A stretch of DNA of 6,349 nt from Pseudomonadota bacterium (GTDB lineage Bacteria; Pseudomonadota; Gammaproteobacteria; Xanthomonadales; Rhodanobacteraceae). The notes under the pieces are model-generated. The model had not been told where the DNA came from, ran no database searches, and saw nothing but the letters and a program-made list of their open reading frames with translations. The stretch's first letter is position 1. Each line of letters begins with the position of its first letter. Shown here one piece after another: positions 1 to 5,268 of this stretch. Position numbers and translations under genes: made by a program. The stretch covers positions 1 through 6,349 of the forward strand of contig JAJZGE010000117.1 of NCBI GenBank assembly GCA_021798675.1, in the 5' to 3' direction.

Positions 1-368
1 ATCAGCTCGCGCGGATCGAACCGGCGTTTCGCGATCCAGGGCTCGATGAAGGCCAGAAATACCGGCCCCAGCGCGATGCAGGTGGCGCCCACCGACGCGT
101 TGGACAACTTGATCGCGGCATAGAAGCTCAGCCAGTGCAGCGCCACCAGCACGCCGATGCCGGCATATGCCCAGCGCAGCCGCGGCCGCATCGCGCGCAG
201 CCCGCGCCACACCCGTGGCATCAGCAGCAGCGCGGCTGTCACCAGCAGCATGCGCCACCACACCAGCGGCAGCGCCGGCAGCGTGATCAGCTTGCCGAGG
301 ATCGCGGTGAAGCCCCACAGCACCACGCAGAAATGAATCTGCAGACGCGCCTTGCTGACAGCTTGCAT
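1..368 (-). CDS. EamA/DMT-family inner-membrane transporter (N-terminal part)
   Basis: The first 122 codons of a drug/metabolite transporter (EamA/RhaT-like) are visible; the gene runs off the left edge. Family members usually have about 290-300 residues and ten membrane helices built from two EamA repeats. Here the first four helices can be seen, at roughly residues 9-30, 36-52, 66-86 and 91-109. Family-like stretches include VLWGFTAILGKLI at the first helix, LVWWRM at the second, and LHWLSFYAAIKLSNASVG spanning the third and fourth helices. The ATG at 366-368 is the only plausible start: an in-frame TAG lies eleven codons upstream and no GTG or TTG comes between. No good Shine-Dalgarno sequence is present. 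The substrate cannot be predicted; family members export or import amino acids, metabolites or drugs. A promoter-like pair lies 28-56 bp upstream, so it is probably transcribed independently of the yhjG-like gene behind it. The family call is firm, the function is not. Confidence 0.88.
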   Translation of the reverse strand, partial: MQAVSKARLQIHFCVVLWGFTAILGKLITLPALPLVWWRMLLVTAALLLMPRVWRGLRAMRPRLRWAYAGIGVLVALHWLSFYAAIKLSNASVGATCIALGPVFLAFIEPWIAKRRFDPREL

Positions 369-395
369 GGAGAGATCGCTGGGAAACGGAACGCC

Positions 396-424
396 ATTCT
401 AGACCGGCAGGGGAATACTGACGC
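396..424 (-). promoter_or_regulatory. Candidate sigma70-type promoter for the EamA transporter gene
   Basis: On the minus strand a -10-like TAGAAT (396-401, five of six consensus bases) follows a weak -35-like GCGTCA (419-424, three of six) after a 17-bp spacer. Transcription would start about 20-25 nt before the ATG at 368. The -35 hexamer touches the left end of the first REPIN-like repeat, so the repeat may have set the promoter's upstream boundary. This is motif matching only; GC-rich sequence yields such pairs by chance. Confidence 0.35.
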
Positions 425-580
425 GCACCGCTCTGCCTCCTCTCCCCTATAGGGAGAGGACCGAGGTGAGGGGCGGGTGCTCGCGCGGATGTCAATCAGA
501 AGCGCGGCCTGGATGTGGCTGCACGGGCAAGGCCGCCCCCTCACCCCAACCCTCTCCCCAAAGGGGAGAGGGAGTCATGC
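423..580. repeat. REPIN-like element A (inverted doublet of a REP-type hairpin)
   Basis: The left half has a flank GCGCACCGCTCTGCCT, a perfect hairpin at 439-459 (8-bp arms CCTCTCCC/GGGAGAGG, 5-nt loop) and then GAGGTGAGGGGCGGG. The right half is its inverse: CCCTCACCCCAA followed by a perfect hairpin at 550-572 (10-bp arms CCCTCTCCCC/GGGGAGAGGG, AAA loop) and the tail AGTCATGCC. The two halves could also fold together into one long hairpin, as REP doublets (REPINs/BIMEs) do. Similar GGGGAGAGGG/GGTGAGGGG repeats are common in intergenic regions of Xanthomonadales and other proteobacteria. The short reading frames across it, rich in Ser-Pro and Arg-Gly-Glu, are by-products of the repeat and not genes. 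Confidence 0.85.
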
Positions 581-581
581 C

Positions 582-751
582 GCGCACTGTTTTGCCTCAT
601 CTCCCCTTTGGGGAGAGGATTGAGGTGAGGGGCGGGTGCTCGCGCGGATGTTGGATCAAAGCCGGTCTTCGTTCGAGTTTGAGGCCAGCCCGACCCCTCA
701 CCCCAACCCTCTCTCCCAAGAAGGGGACTGATGCCCGCAGGGGAGAGGGAG
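582..751. repeat. REPIN-like element B, in tandem with A
   Basis: This is a second unit in the same orientation, starting about one base after element A. It has the left flank GCGCACTGTTTTGCCTC, a hairpin at 600-616 (7-bp arms TCTCCCC/GGGGAGA, TTT loop) and a 30-bp stretch (622-651) identical to 463-492 of element A. The inverted right half is CCCCTCACCCCAACCCTCTC from about 694. The right-hand hairpin is interrupted at about 716-741, where extra bases lie between two copies of AGGGGA. The element ends in GGGAGAGGGAGT, directly against the TAA stop codon (752-754) of the yhjG-like gene. On that gene's transcript a stem could begin within a few bases of the stop, so it may serve as a 3' mRNA structure. 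Confidence 0.82.
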
Positions 752-2941
752 TTACCTGTGCGCCGGCTTTTTCGCGCGTGCCTTGACTGCGGTTGCGGCC
801 TGGGTGGCCGGCATCACCTTTCCCGAGCTGCGCAGTTGTTCGAGCACGCTGCGGCAGGTGTTCTTGCCGTCGCTGTCGTGGCTGGGGGCGACGAGTGCCA
901 GCAGCGCGGCGGCAGGAGTAGCGACCACACCAAGCGCCACCGCGCCGGCGGCGCGCAGCAGCAGCGGGCCTTTCTGCACGCCCACGTCGGGCTTGCCCAG
1001 GGTGCCCCTGACGTACAGCGGCGAGCGCAGCGAGAAGATCCGCACGCCCTTGGTATGCGGCAGCACCTTCAGATCCAGCTTTTCGTCGGCGAGGTTCACC
1101 GTGCCGGTCACGTTGATCACCGCGTCGGAGGTGTCGAACACGAACAGCCGCATGTCGAACAGGCCGTGTTTGGCCGGCATGTCGGCGGCGGCGCAGTTGA
1201 TCTGCACGGTCTGGTCGCCGAACAGCTTGCCGATGATGATGTTGCCCACATTGAGGCCGGCGGTTTCCAGCAGGGTCTTGCTGATCGCGCCGTCGTTCAT
1301 CAGCAGCTTCAGCTCACCATCGGCGCTGCCGAGCAGGGCCGCCACCGAGTTGCCGCGCGCGTCCAGCGACGCGTCGCCGTTGATTTCGCCGAAGCTGGTG
1401 CGCATCGGCGCGAAGCCGGGAAACAGCTGCTTCAGTTTCAGGTGGCGCGCGTCCAGTCGCAGCACGCCGCGCATCGGCGACATCGTGCCGTCCAGCGTGA
1501 GCGCGCCGCTGACCGTGCCGCTGGCCAGGTCGAAGCGCAGCGGATCCAGCGTGAGCACGCCGTTGTTCATCACCAGGTGGGTGACCAGCGCGTCGATCGG
1601 CAGGCTGCTGCCGTGCACGATGTGCGCGCCGGTGAACTGCACGTCGGCATCCATCGCGCGCCAGCGATCGGTGCGGAACGGCGTCACCGGCAGCACCTTG
1701 CCGGCGGGCTGCGCGGTGGCATCGGCGGCGGGTTTGGCCTGGGCGGTGCTGACACCGATCAGTGGCGCCAGGTCGGCGAACTGCAGCAGCTTCGAGCTGA
1801 CCGTGCCGCTCAGCCGGGGCCGCGTGCCGCTGCCGCTGGCGGCCTGGTAATCCAGGTTGCCGGCGAGGTCGCTGCCGCCCACGCGGCCGCGGAAATCGCG
1901 ATAGCTGAAATGGCTGCCCTGGCGATGCAGCTGCGCGCTGAGCTGGCCGGTGGTGGCATACGGCGGCGTGTCCGGCAGGGTGATGCCGAGGATCGGATAG
2001 AGCAGGGCCATGCTCGGCCCGGACAGCCACAGCTTCACGTCCAGCGCGTCCAGCTGCAGCGGATCGGTCAGCGTGCCGACCAGCGCGATATGCGTGTCGC
2101 CGATGCGCATATCCGCCTGCAGCGGAAACGGCTGGGTGTCGCTGTGCAGCGCCAGCACCGCGCCGGTCCTGCCGCTGCCCTTGAACGGCTTGCCCTGATA
2201 GCTGCCGACTGCCTGCCAGGCGAACTGGTAACGCGTGGCGGACGCGGCGGCATGCGCCGCGCCCCGGTGGTTGTCGTGGTCGGCCACCGCCTTGCCGGCT
2301 GCGGCGCCGGCGATCCGGTCCGCCTGCGCGCTGGCGGCTGCCGCCTGCTGGGCCACGATCTGGTCGTACGGAATCGCCTGCTGCAGCGGCGTGATCGTCA
2401 TCTGCAGCCGGATGTTGCGACTGGCGTCATCCAGCGCCAGCTGGCCGCGGTCGAAACCGATAGCGCCCAGCTGCAGCTTCCAGACCGACGCGCCGCCGGA
2501 CGGCAGCGTGAAGTTCCAGTTGGCACGACCCTGGCGGTCCCGCTGCAGGTCCACCTGCGGATGCACCAGCTGCAGCGATGGCACCACGATGCGATGGGCC
2601 AGCAGGGGCCACGGCGACAGCCGGAAGCGCAGCGCCTCCAGCTGCGCAAAGTCCGGCCTGGCCGCCCACGCCGGATTGCCGATGCTGACCGCGCGCGCGG
2701 TGAACTGTGGCCACGGCAGCAGGCTGCCCAGGCCGGCTGCAGAAGGGTCGCGCCGCCACGCCACGCTGAGGTCGCCGTGGATCACGAACGGCCGCCCGAT
2801 CGCCTGGCTGATGCGGCTGTCGAACGTGGGCTTGAGCCGGTTCCAGTCGAACGTGGCGATCACCACGAACAGTATCGCCAGCACGGCGAGCAGGCCGCCG
2901 GCGATCCAGCTGATGACCTTGTGACTGCGCTTCATCACCAT
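752..2941 (-). CDS. yhjG: YhjG-type AsmA-family membrane-anchored periplasmic protein
   Basis: A 729-residue AsmA-family protein with close, end-to-end resemblance to E. coli YhjG (about 690 residues), as I recall that sequence. One membrane anchor lies at residues 9-30, followed by the signature IATFDWNRLKP and then a large periplasmic region. Matching blocks include RPFVIHGDLSVAW, LPDTPPYATTGQL, QPAGKVLP, GNSVAALLGSADGELKLLMN, LNVGN and KGVRIFSLRSPLYVRGT. A second hydrophobic stretch (GPLLLRAAGAVALGVVATPA) near the C-terminus is also shared. The only cysteines are Cys583 and Cys696; both correspond to cysteines in YhjG, so a periplasmic disulfide is possible. AsmA-family proteins are linked to outer-membrane assembly and phospholipid transport between membranes; YhjG's exact role is not settled. 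I chose the ATG at 2941 over the in-frame ATG at 2968 because AAGG lies 7 nt before it. The C-terminus carries a basic tail absent from YhjG. Confidence 0.93.
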   Translation of the reverse strand: MVMKRSHKVISWIAGGLLAVLAILFVVIATFDWNRLKPTFDSRISQAIGRPFVIHGDLSVAWRRDPSAAGLGSLLPWPQFTARAVSIGNPAWAARPDFAQLEALRFRLSPWPLLAHRIVVPSLQLVHPQVDLQRDRQGRANWNFTLPSGGASVWKLQLGAIGFDRGQLALDDASRNIRLQMTITPLQQAIPYDQIVAQQAAAASAQADRIAGAAAGKAVADHDNHRGAAHAAASATRYQFAWQAVGSYQGKPFKGSGRTGAVLALHSDTQPFPLQADMRIGDTHIALVGTLTDPLQLDALDVKLWLSGPSMALLYPILGITLPDTPPYATTGQLSAQLHRQGSHFSYRDFRGRVGGSDLAGNLDYQAASGSGTRPRLSGTVSSKLLQFADLAPLIGVSTAQAKPAADATAQPAGKVLPVTPFRTDRWRAMDADVQFTGAHIVHGSSLPIDALVTHLVMNNGVLTLDPLRFDLASGTVSGALTLDGTMSPMRGVLRLDARHLKLKQLFPGFAPMRTSFGEINGDASLDARGNSVAALLGSADGELKLLMNDGAISKTLLETAGLNVGNIIIGKLFGDQTVQINCAAADMPAKHGLFDMRLFVFDTSDAVINVTGTVNLADEKLDLKVLPHTKGVRIFSLRSPLYVRGTLGKPDVGVQKGPLLLRAAGAVALGVVATPAAALLALVAPSHDSDGKNTCRSVLEQLRSSGKVMPATQAATAVKARAKKPAHR

Positions 2942-2948
2942 CCGGTTA

Positions 2949-2952
2949 CCTT
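2949..2952 (-). promoter_or_regulatory. Ribosome-binding site that decides the yhjG start
   Basis: On the minus strand AAGG sits 7 nt upstream of the ATG at 2939-2941. The in-frame ATG at 2968 would add nine non-conserved residues and has no comparable site. An ATG two codons downstream (2935) would be 13 nt from AAGG, which is less favourable. Confidence 0.55.
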
Positions 2953-3020
2953 GCATCGCCGCGCGCAAGGCGGCTCAGCGCACAGCAATACCGCACGGAA
3001 TGGCAAGGTTATGTGTGGAG

Positions 3021-3066
3021 GCGCACCGCCTTGCCTCCTCTATCCATGCGGGGAGAGGGAGTCATC
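3021..3066. repeat. Internally deleted REPIN-like remnant
   Basis: This short relative of elements A and B lies between the methyltransferase and yhjG-like genes. Its left part, GCGCACCGCCTTGCCTCCTC, matches the left flanks at 423 and 582 (about 21 of 25 bases against element A). Its right part, GGGGAGAGGGAGTCATCGCC, matches the right end of element A. Everything between (the GAGGTGAGGGG arms and the middle) is missing. The remaining stem (3037-3045 with 3050-3058, 4-nt loop) has one mismatch and one G-T pair. It begins within about ten bases of the methyltransferase stop codon. On that transcript it is a plausible 3' hairpin, but no T-run follows, so it is not a typical intrinsic terminator. 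Confidence 0.72.
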
Positions 3067-3068
3067 GC

Positions 3069-3662
3069 CTACGCGGCAACCTGCTCGCGCTGGCGTCGTC
3101 CGATGCGGTAGACCGCGGCGGGCGGCAGGTTGAACAGCGCATTGCCGATGCGCACGGCCTCCAGGTCGAGCCGCTCCAGCAGTTCGCGCGGCAGCGGGCA
3201 GCGCGGCCCGTAGGTGAACTGGTAGAACGCGCCGTCGGCGCTCAGCTGGCGGTCGAACACGCCCTGGATGATCGCCAGCACCTGCGCGGCCGGCATCGAC
3301 AGCAGCGGCAGTCCGCTGATCACCGCACTGGCGCGCTCGTCGCCGAACAGCGACACGGTTTCGCCCAGCCGGGCCGCATCCATGCTCAGCACGCGCGCGT
3401 CCGGATAGCGCTGGGTGAGCGCGTGGGCAAACACCGGATCGGCCTCCACCAGCACCAGCCGGTCGGTGGGCAGGCCGCGTGCCAGCAGTGCGCGGGTGAA
3501 CACGCCGGTGCCGGGGCCGAGCTCGATCACCGGCCCGTGCAGATGGCTGATATGCGAGGTCATCAGCCGCGCCAGCGCAGGCCCCGACGGCGCCAGCGCG
3601 CCGATGCTGCGCGGCGCACGCAGCCAGGCGCGCAGGAAATGAAGGCTATCGTTCAACGACAT
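3069..3662 (-). CDS. PmtA-like SAM-dependent phospholipid N-methyltransferase
   Basis: A 197-residue class I methyltransferase, the usual size for the PmtA/COG3963 group. Proteins of this group methylate phosphatidylethanolamine with S-adenosylmethionine on the way to phosphatidylcholine, at the inner face of the cytoplasmic membrane. The SAM-binding motif I is VIELGPGTG (residues 45-53). The acidic residue ending strand 2 is Glu73, in LVLVEADP. Family-typical segments are the N-terminal RAPRSIGALAPSGPALARLM (15-34, proposed in PmtA to be an amphipathic membrane-contact helix), SGLPL (116-120), FYQFTYGPRCPLP (147-158 region) and NLPPAAVYRIGRR near the end. The ATG at 3660-3662 is preceded by a weak GGAA about 8 nt away. 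It is 111 bp from the cyclophilin gene and 127 bp before the yhjG-like gene. Membership of the group is clear; the lipid substrate is inferred, since related proteins may act on other lipids. Confidence 0.85.
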   Translation of the reverse strand: MSLNDSLHFLRAWLRAPRSIGALAPSGPALARLMTSHISHLHGPVIELGPGTGVFTRALLARGLPTDRLVLVEADPVFAHALTQRYPDARVLSMDAARLGETVSLFGDERASAVISGLPLLSMPAAQVLAIIQGVFDRQLSADGAFYQFTYGPRCPLPRELLERLDLEAVRIGNALFNLPPAAVYRIGRRQREQVAA

Positions 3663-3694
3663 CGGGGTTTCCGCTTCGACGAAGATCGGGTTGG

Positions 3695-3708
3695 CGTCTG
3701 TGCAGACG
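3695..3708. promoter_or_regulatory. Short palindrome upstream of the methyltransferase
   Basis: CGTCTG and CAGACG form perfect 6-bp inverted arms around a TG spacer, 33-46 bp before the methyltransferase start. That is where a promoter or its operator would be expected. I do not recognise it as a known regulator's site and see no convincing -10/-35 pair around it. Confidence 0.3.
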
Positions 3709-3732
3709 TTCCCGCCACACAGGCTAACCGGT

Positions 3733-3757
3733 GCGCATGAACAAAATGTTCACGCGC
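3733..3757 (-). other. Strong stem-loop just downstream of the cyclophilin gene
   Basis: Arms 3733-3743 (GCGCATGAACA) and 3747-3757 (TGTTCACGCGC) form an 11-bp stem around a 3-nt loop. The one imperfect position is a G-U pair in minus-strand RNA but an A-C mismatch in plus-strand RNA, so the fold suits the minus-strand transcript. It starts 16 nt after the cyclophilin stop codon. No U-run follows it, so it is not a classical rho-independent terminator. It may be a 3' stabilising hairpin. Alternatively its core TGAACA-N3-TGTTCA may be an operator for the methyltransferase gene, whose start is 71-95 bp away. Confidence 0.5.
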
Positions 3758-3773
3758 AACGTCCACGGCCGGC

Positions 3774-4712
3774 TCACGGCCGCGCGCTGACGCTGCGCGC
3801 AGGTATGTCGATGCTGCACAGGTCGATGTGGCCGGCCGGCACGGTATAGAACGCGTCGTGCCGGTTGCGCTGCGCCTCGATCAGGGCGGCGAAGGTGGCG
3901 CTGTCGGTGCGCAGCACCTGCACCGCGGGGCGCTGCGCGGGCGGCAGATCCGATGCCAGCCGCACCGACTCGATCAGCGTGCGCTGCGCCGGTCTGGTGT
4001 AGAAACCCATCGGACCGTTGCCGCGCGGCAGGCCCGACAGCAGCGGCATGCCCTGAATCACGCGCCCGACCACCGCCAGGTTGCGGTCCAGCCGGCGCGG
4101 CGCCTGGCCGATCACCGCATACAGCGCGCTGCCGTTGCCGCTGTCCGGCGGGTTGTCGCGACCCACGCCGACCATGCCGTAGCAGTGGGTCAGCCATTCC
4201 TGTCCGGCCTTGCGGTTGCGCGCCACCGGAAAGCCCGCGGTGAAACCCACCTCGGGCGCGTACATGTCGCCGTCCGGCAGCCGCGTGAACGGCAGCTTCG
4301 CGTCGAACGGGCGGGTGAACTCCGGCGCCAGCGTGGCGTGCGCCGTGCCCAGCGGATGCAGCTTCGCGTGGTCGCCGCCGTCGTCGCCGGCCGGGTCGTC
4401 CCACTGCGTCACGAAGTTGTCCTGCACCCGCACGATCGCCAGCCCGTCGTAATAGTGCTCATGCGCCAGCGTGCGGATGTTCGCCACATGCCGCGGCGTG
4501 AAATCCGGCGCCAGCTCGATCAGCACGCGGCCCGTGCCCAGCTGCATCACCAGCAGGTTGCGCGGGTCGGGTGTGCGCCATTCGGCCGGCTTGGAGGCGG
4601 CCAGCAGTTGCTGCGCGGTCGGCGTGGGTGTGGTGTTGCTTGGTGCGGCAAGCGCGGGCAAGGCCAGCAGACAGGCGGCCAGCGCGGCGGCAAGGTGACG
4701 GCGATACGGCAT
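3774..4712 (-). CDS. Exported divergent cyclophilin-type peptidyl-prolyl cis-trans isomerase
   Basis: A 312-residue protein starting [20 protein letters not shown], a Sec signal peptide (basic n-region, hydrophobic core) with likely cleavage near residue 22-23, so it should work in the periplasm. After a linker, the cyclophilin-like fold starts near residue 52 with [24 protein letters not shown]-like HYYDG is followed by [15 protein letters not shown], keeping equivalents of the active-site Arg (Arg95), Phe (Phe100) and Gln (Gln103). Later, [18 protein letters not shown] and [15 protein letters not shown] match the remaining core, but the usual FF in SQFFI and the active-site His after LD are not evident. 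A loop of about 60 residues and a C-terminal extension of about 80 residues make it far longer than PpiA (about 190). The ATG at 4712, with GGGGA 6-7 nt away, is preferred because it puts the signal peptide first. An in-frame ATG at 4790, preceded by GGAG, would add 26 mostly basic residues. Confidence 0.85.
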   Translation of the reverse strand: MPYRRHLAAALAACLLALPALAAPSNTTPTPTAQQLLAASKPAEWRTPDPRNLLVMQLGTGRVLIELAPDFTPRHVANIRTLAHEHYYDGLAIVRVQDNFVTQWDDPAGDDGGDHAKLHPLGTAHATLAPEFTRPFDAKLPFTRLPDGDMYAPEVGFTAGFPVARNRKAGQEWLTHCYGMVGVGRDNPPDSGNGSALYAVIGQAPRRLDRNLAVVGRVIQGMPLLSGLPRGNGPMGFYTRPAQRTLIESVRLASDLPPAQRPAVQVLRTDSATFAALIEAQRNRHDAFYTVPAGHIDLCSIDIPARSVSARP

Positions 4713-4719
4713 GGATTTT

Positions 4720-4745
4720 CCCCGGCGACGAATGGAGCGCCGGGG
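4720..4745 (-). promoter_or_regulatory. GC-rich hairpin sequestering the cyclophilin Shine-Dalgarno sequence
   Basis: CCCCGGCG (4720-4727) and CGCCGGGG (4738-4745) are perfect 8-bp inverted arms, all G-C, around a 10-nt loop. On the minus-strand transcript the 3' arm ends in GGGG, which with the following A is the Shine-Dalgarno sequence for the ATG at 4712. When folded, the ribosome-binding site would be hidden, which would lower translation or make it conditional. If translation instead begins at the ATG at 4790, ribosomes would read through and open this hairpin, so the two starts could be linked. Confidence 0.45.
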
Positions 4746-4827
4746 CAAGTTAGCAGATCGGAGAAACGGGGGCCGGGGACAAGGGCTCATGAATCTCCGT
4801 GCCGGATGCCGGCGCGCGGATCAAGGC

Positions 4828-5124
4828 TCATATCTGCCACTGCTCCGCCGCCTGCCTGAGCCAGAAGACGATGACGGAGGTCCTGGCCGCGAAGCGCTCC
4901 GCGTGCTCGGCCCCGGCCGGAACAAGGCACCATTCGCCGGCGCCTATTTCCCGTTCGATGCCGTCAAGGGTCAGGTAAAGAACCCCTTCGGTGACGAGCA
5001 CATGGTTGGCCGTGGGATGCGTGTGGGCTGGCGTGCTGGTGTTTTCGCGGGTGGCGACGGTGACATCGCAGGAGGCGCCATGGATCTTGCCCAAACCGAG
5101 CAGGGCATCGGGAATGTGTGCCAA
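4828..5124 (-). CDS. Small single-domain cupin protein (TTG start)
   Basis: A 98-residue single beta-barrel cupin. Cupin motif 1 is PAHTHPTANHVLVTEG, with metal-ligand histidines His34 and His36; the usual glutamate is replaced by Asn40 or His41. Motif 2, GEWCLVPAGAEH, fits G-X5-PXG-X2-H exactly and gives the third histidine, His74. A metal-binding site is therefore plausible but altered. No substrate can be named: small cupins include sugar-binding, dioxygenase-like and regulatory proteins. I chose the TTG at 5122-5124 because GGGGG lies 6 nt upstream and the barrel begins soon after it. The frame stays open to another TTG at 5247, but those 41 residues are Arg-rich, not cupin-like, and lack a ribosome site. 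No ATG or GTG start exists in frame. It lies 144 bp after the glutathione S-transferase gene and 115 bp before the cyclophilin gene. Confidence 0.82.
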   Translation of the reverse strand: MAHIPDALLGLGKIHGASCDVTVATRENTSTPAHTHPTANHVLVTEGVLYLTLDGIEREIGAGEWCLVPAGAEHAERFAARTSVIVFWLRQAAEQWQI

Positions 5125-5130
5125 GGGATA

Positions 5131-5135
5131 CCCCC
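5131..5135 (-). promoter_or_regulatory. Ribosome-binding site that decides the cupin TTG start
   Basis: On the minus strand GGGGG lies 6 nt before the TTG at 5122-5124. It can pair with the 16S anti-Shine-Dalgarno CCUCC using one G-U pair. No comparable site precedes the other in-frame TTG at 5247. Confidence 0.5.
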
Positions 5136-5154
5136 GGGTTCGAATGCGGAAGTC

Positions 5155-5165
5155 GTCAGTCTGAC
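5155..5165. promoter_or_regulatory. Short palindrome upstream of the cupin gene
   Basis: GTCAG and CTGAC form perfect 5-bp arms around one T, 31-41 bp before the cupin start. It could be a small operator or half of one, but it is short enough to occur by chance and matches no site I know. The rest of the 144-bp gap (5125-5268) shows no clear promoter. Confidence 0.2.
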
Positions 5166-5268
5166 AGCGTGCCGATCCGGCGCCGTGATCCAGGTCAGCT
5201 GGCGAGCGCCGGGTCGCCGGGCCGGCGATTCGGCGCGAGCGCAGCAATCGCAGGGTCGGGTCTGCTTC

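Noticed and set aside
423..751. CRISPR array in the repeat region
   Set aside because: The repeats are inverted hairpin doublets of different lengths, not regularly spaced direct repeats with unique spacers, and no cas gene is present.
135..786. Short open frames with peptides such as SPQPSPQRGEG
   Set aside because: They are translations of the GGGGAGAGGG/GGTGAGGGG repeats and of the antisense strand of the transporter gene, not proteins.
2958..2974. Inverted repeat GCCGC/GCGGC upstream of the yhjG-like start
   Set aside because: The arms are 5 bp and all G-C, with no associated promoter or ribosome-site overlap; probably chance.
2942..3020. A promoter for the yhjG-like gene (TTGCCA and CATAAC were considered)
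   Set aside because: No -35/-10 pair has acceptable spacing and order; each hexamer stands alone.
731..3133. An 800-codon open frame on the plus strand across the yhjG-like gene
   Set aside because: It is antisense to a clear, conserved AsmA-family gene, is rich in His, Arg, Gln and Ala, has no recognisable domain and starts inside a repeat. Long antisense frames are common opposite high-GC genes.
4801..4813. Inverted repeat GCCGG-ATG-CCGGC between the cupin and cyclophilin genes, as a terminator
   Set aside because: Only 5-bp arms and no U-run; expected by chance in sequence this GC-rich.
3828..4859. A 343-codon open frame on the plus strand opposite the cyclophilin gene
   Set aside because: Arg/His/Gln-rich composition with no domain; it mirrors the codon bias of the real gene on the minus strand.
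5125..5247. A 41-residue N-terminal extension of the cupin from an upstream TTG
   Set aside because: It has no ribosome-binding site and is Arg-rich and unlike cupin N-termini; the TTG at 5124 has GGGGG at good spacing.
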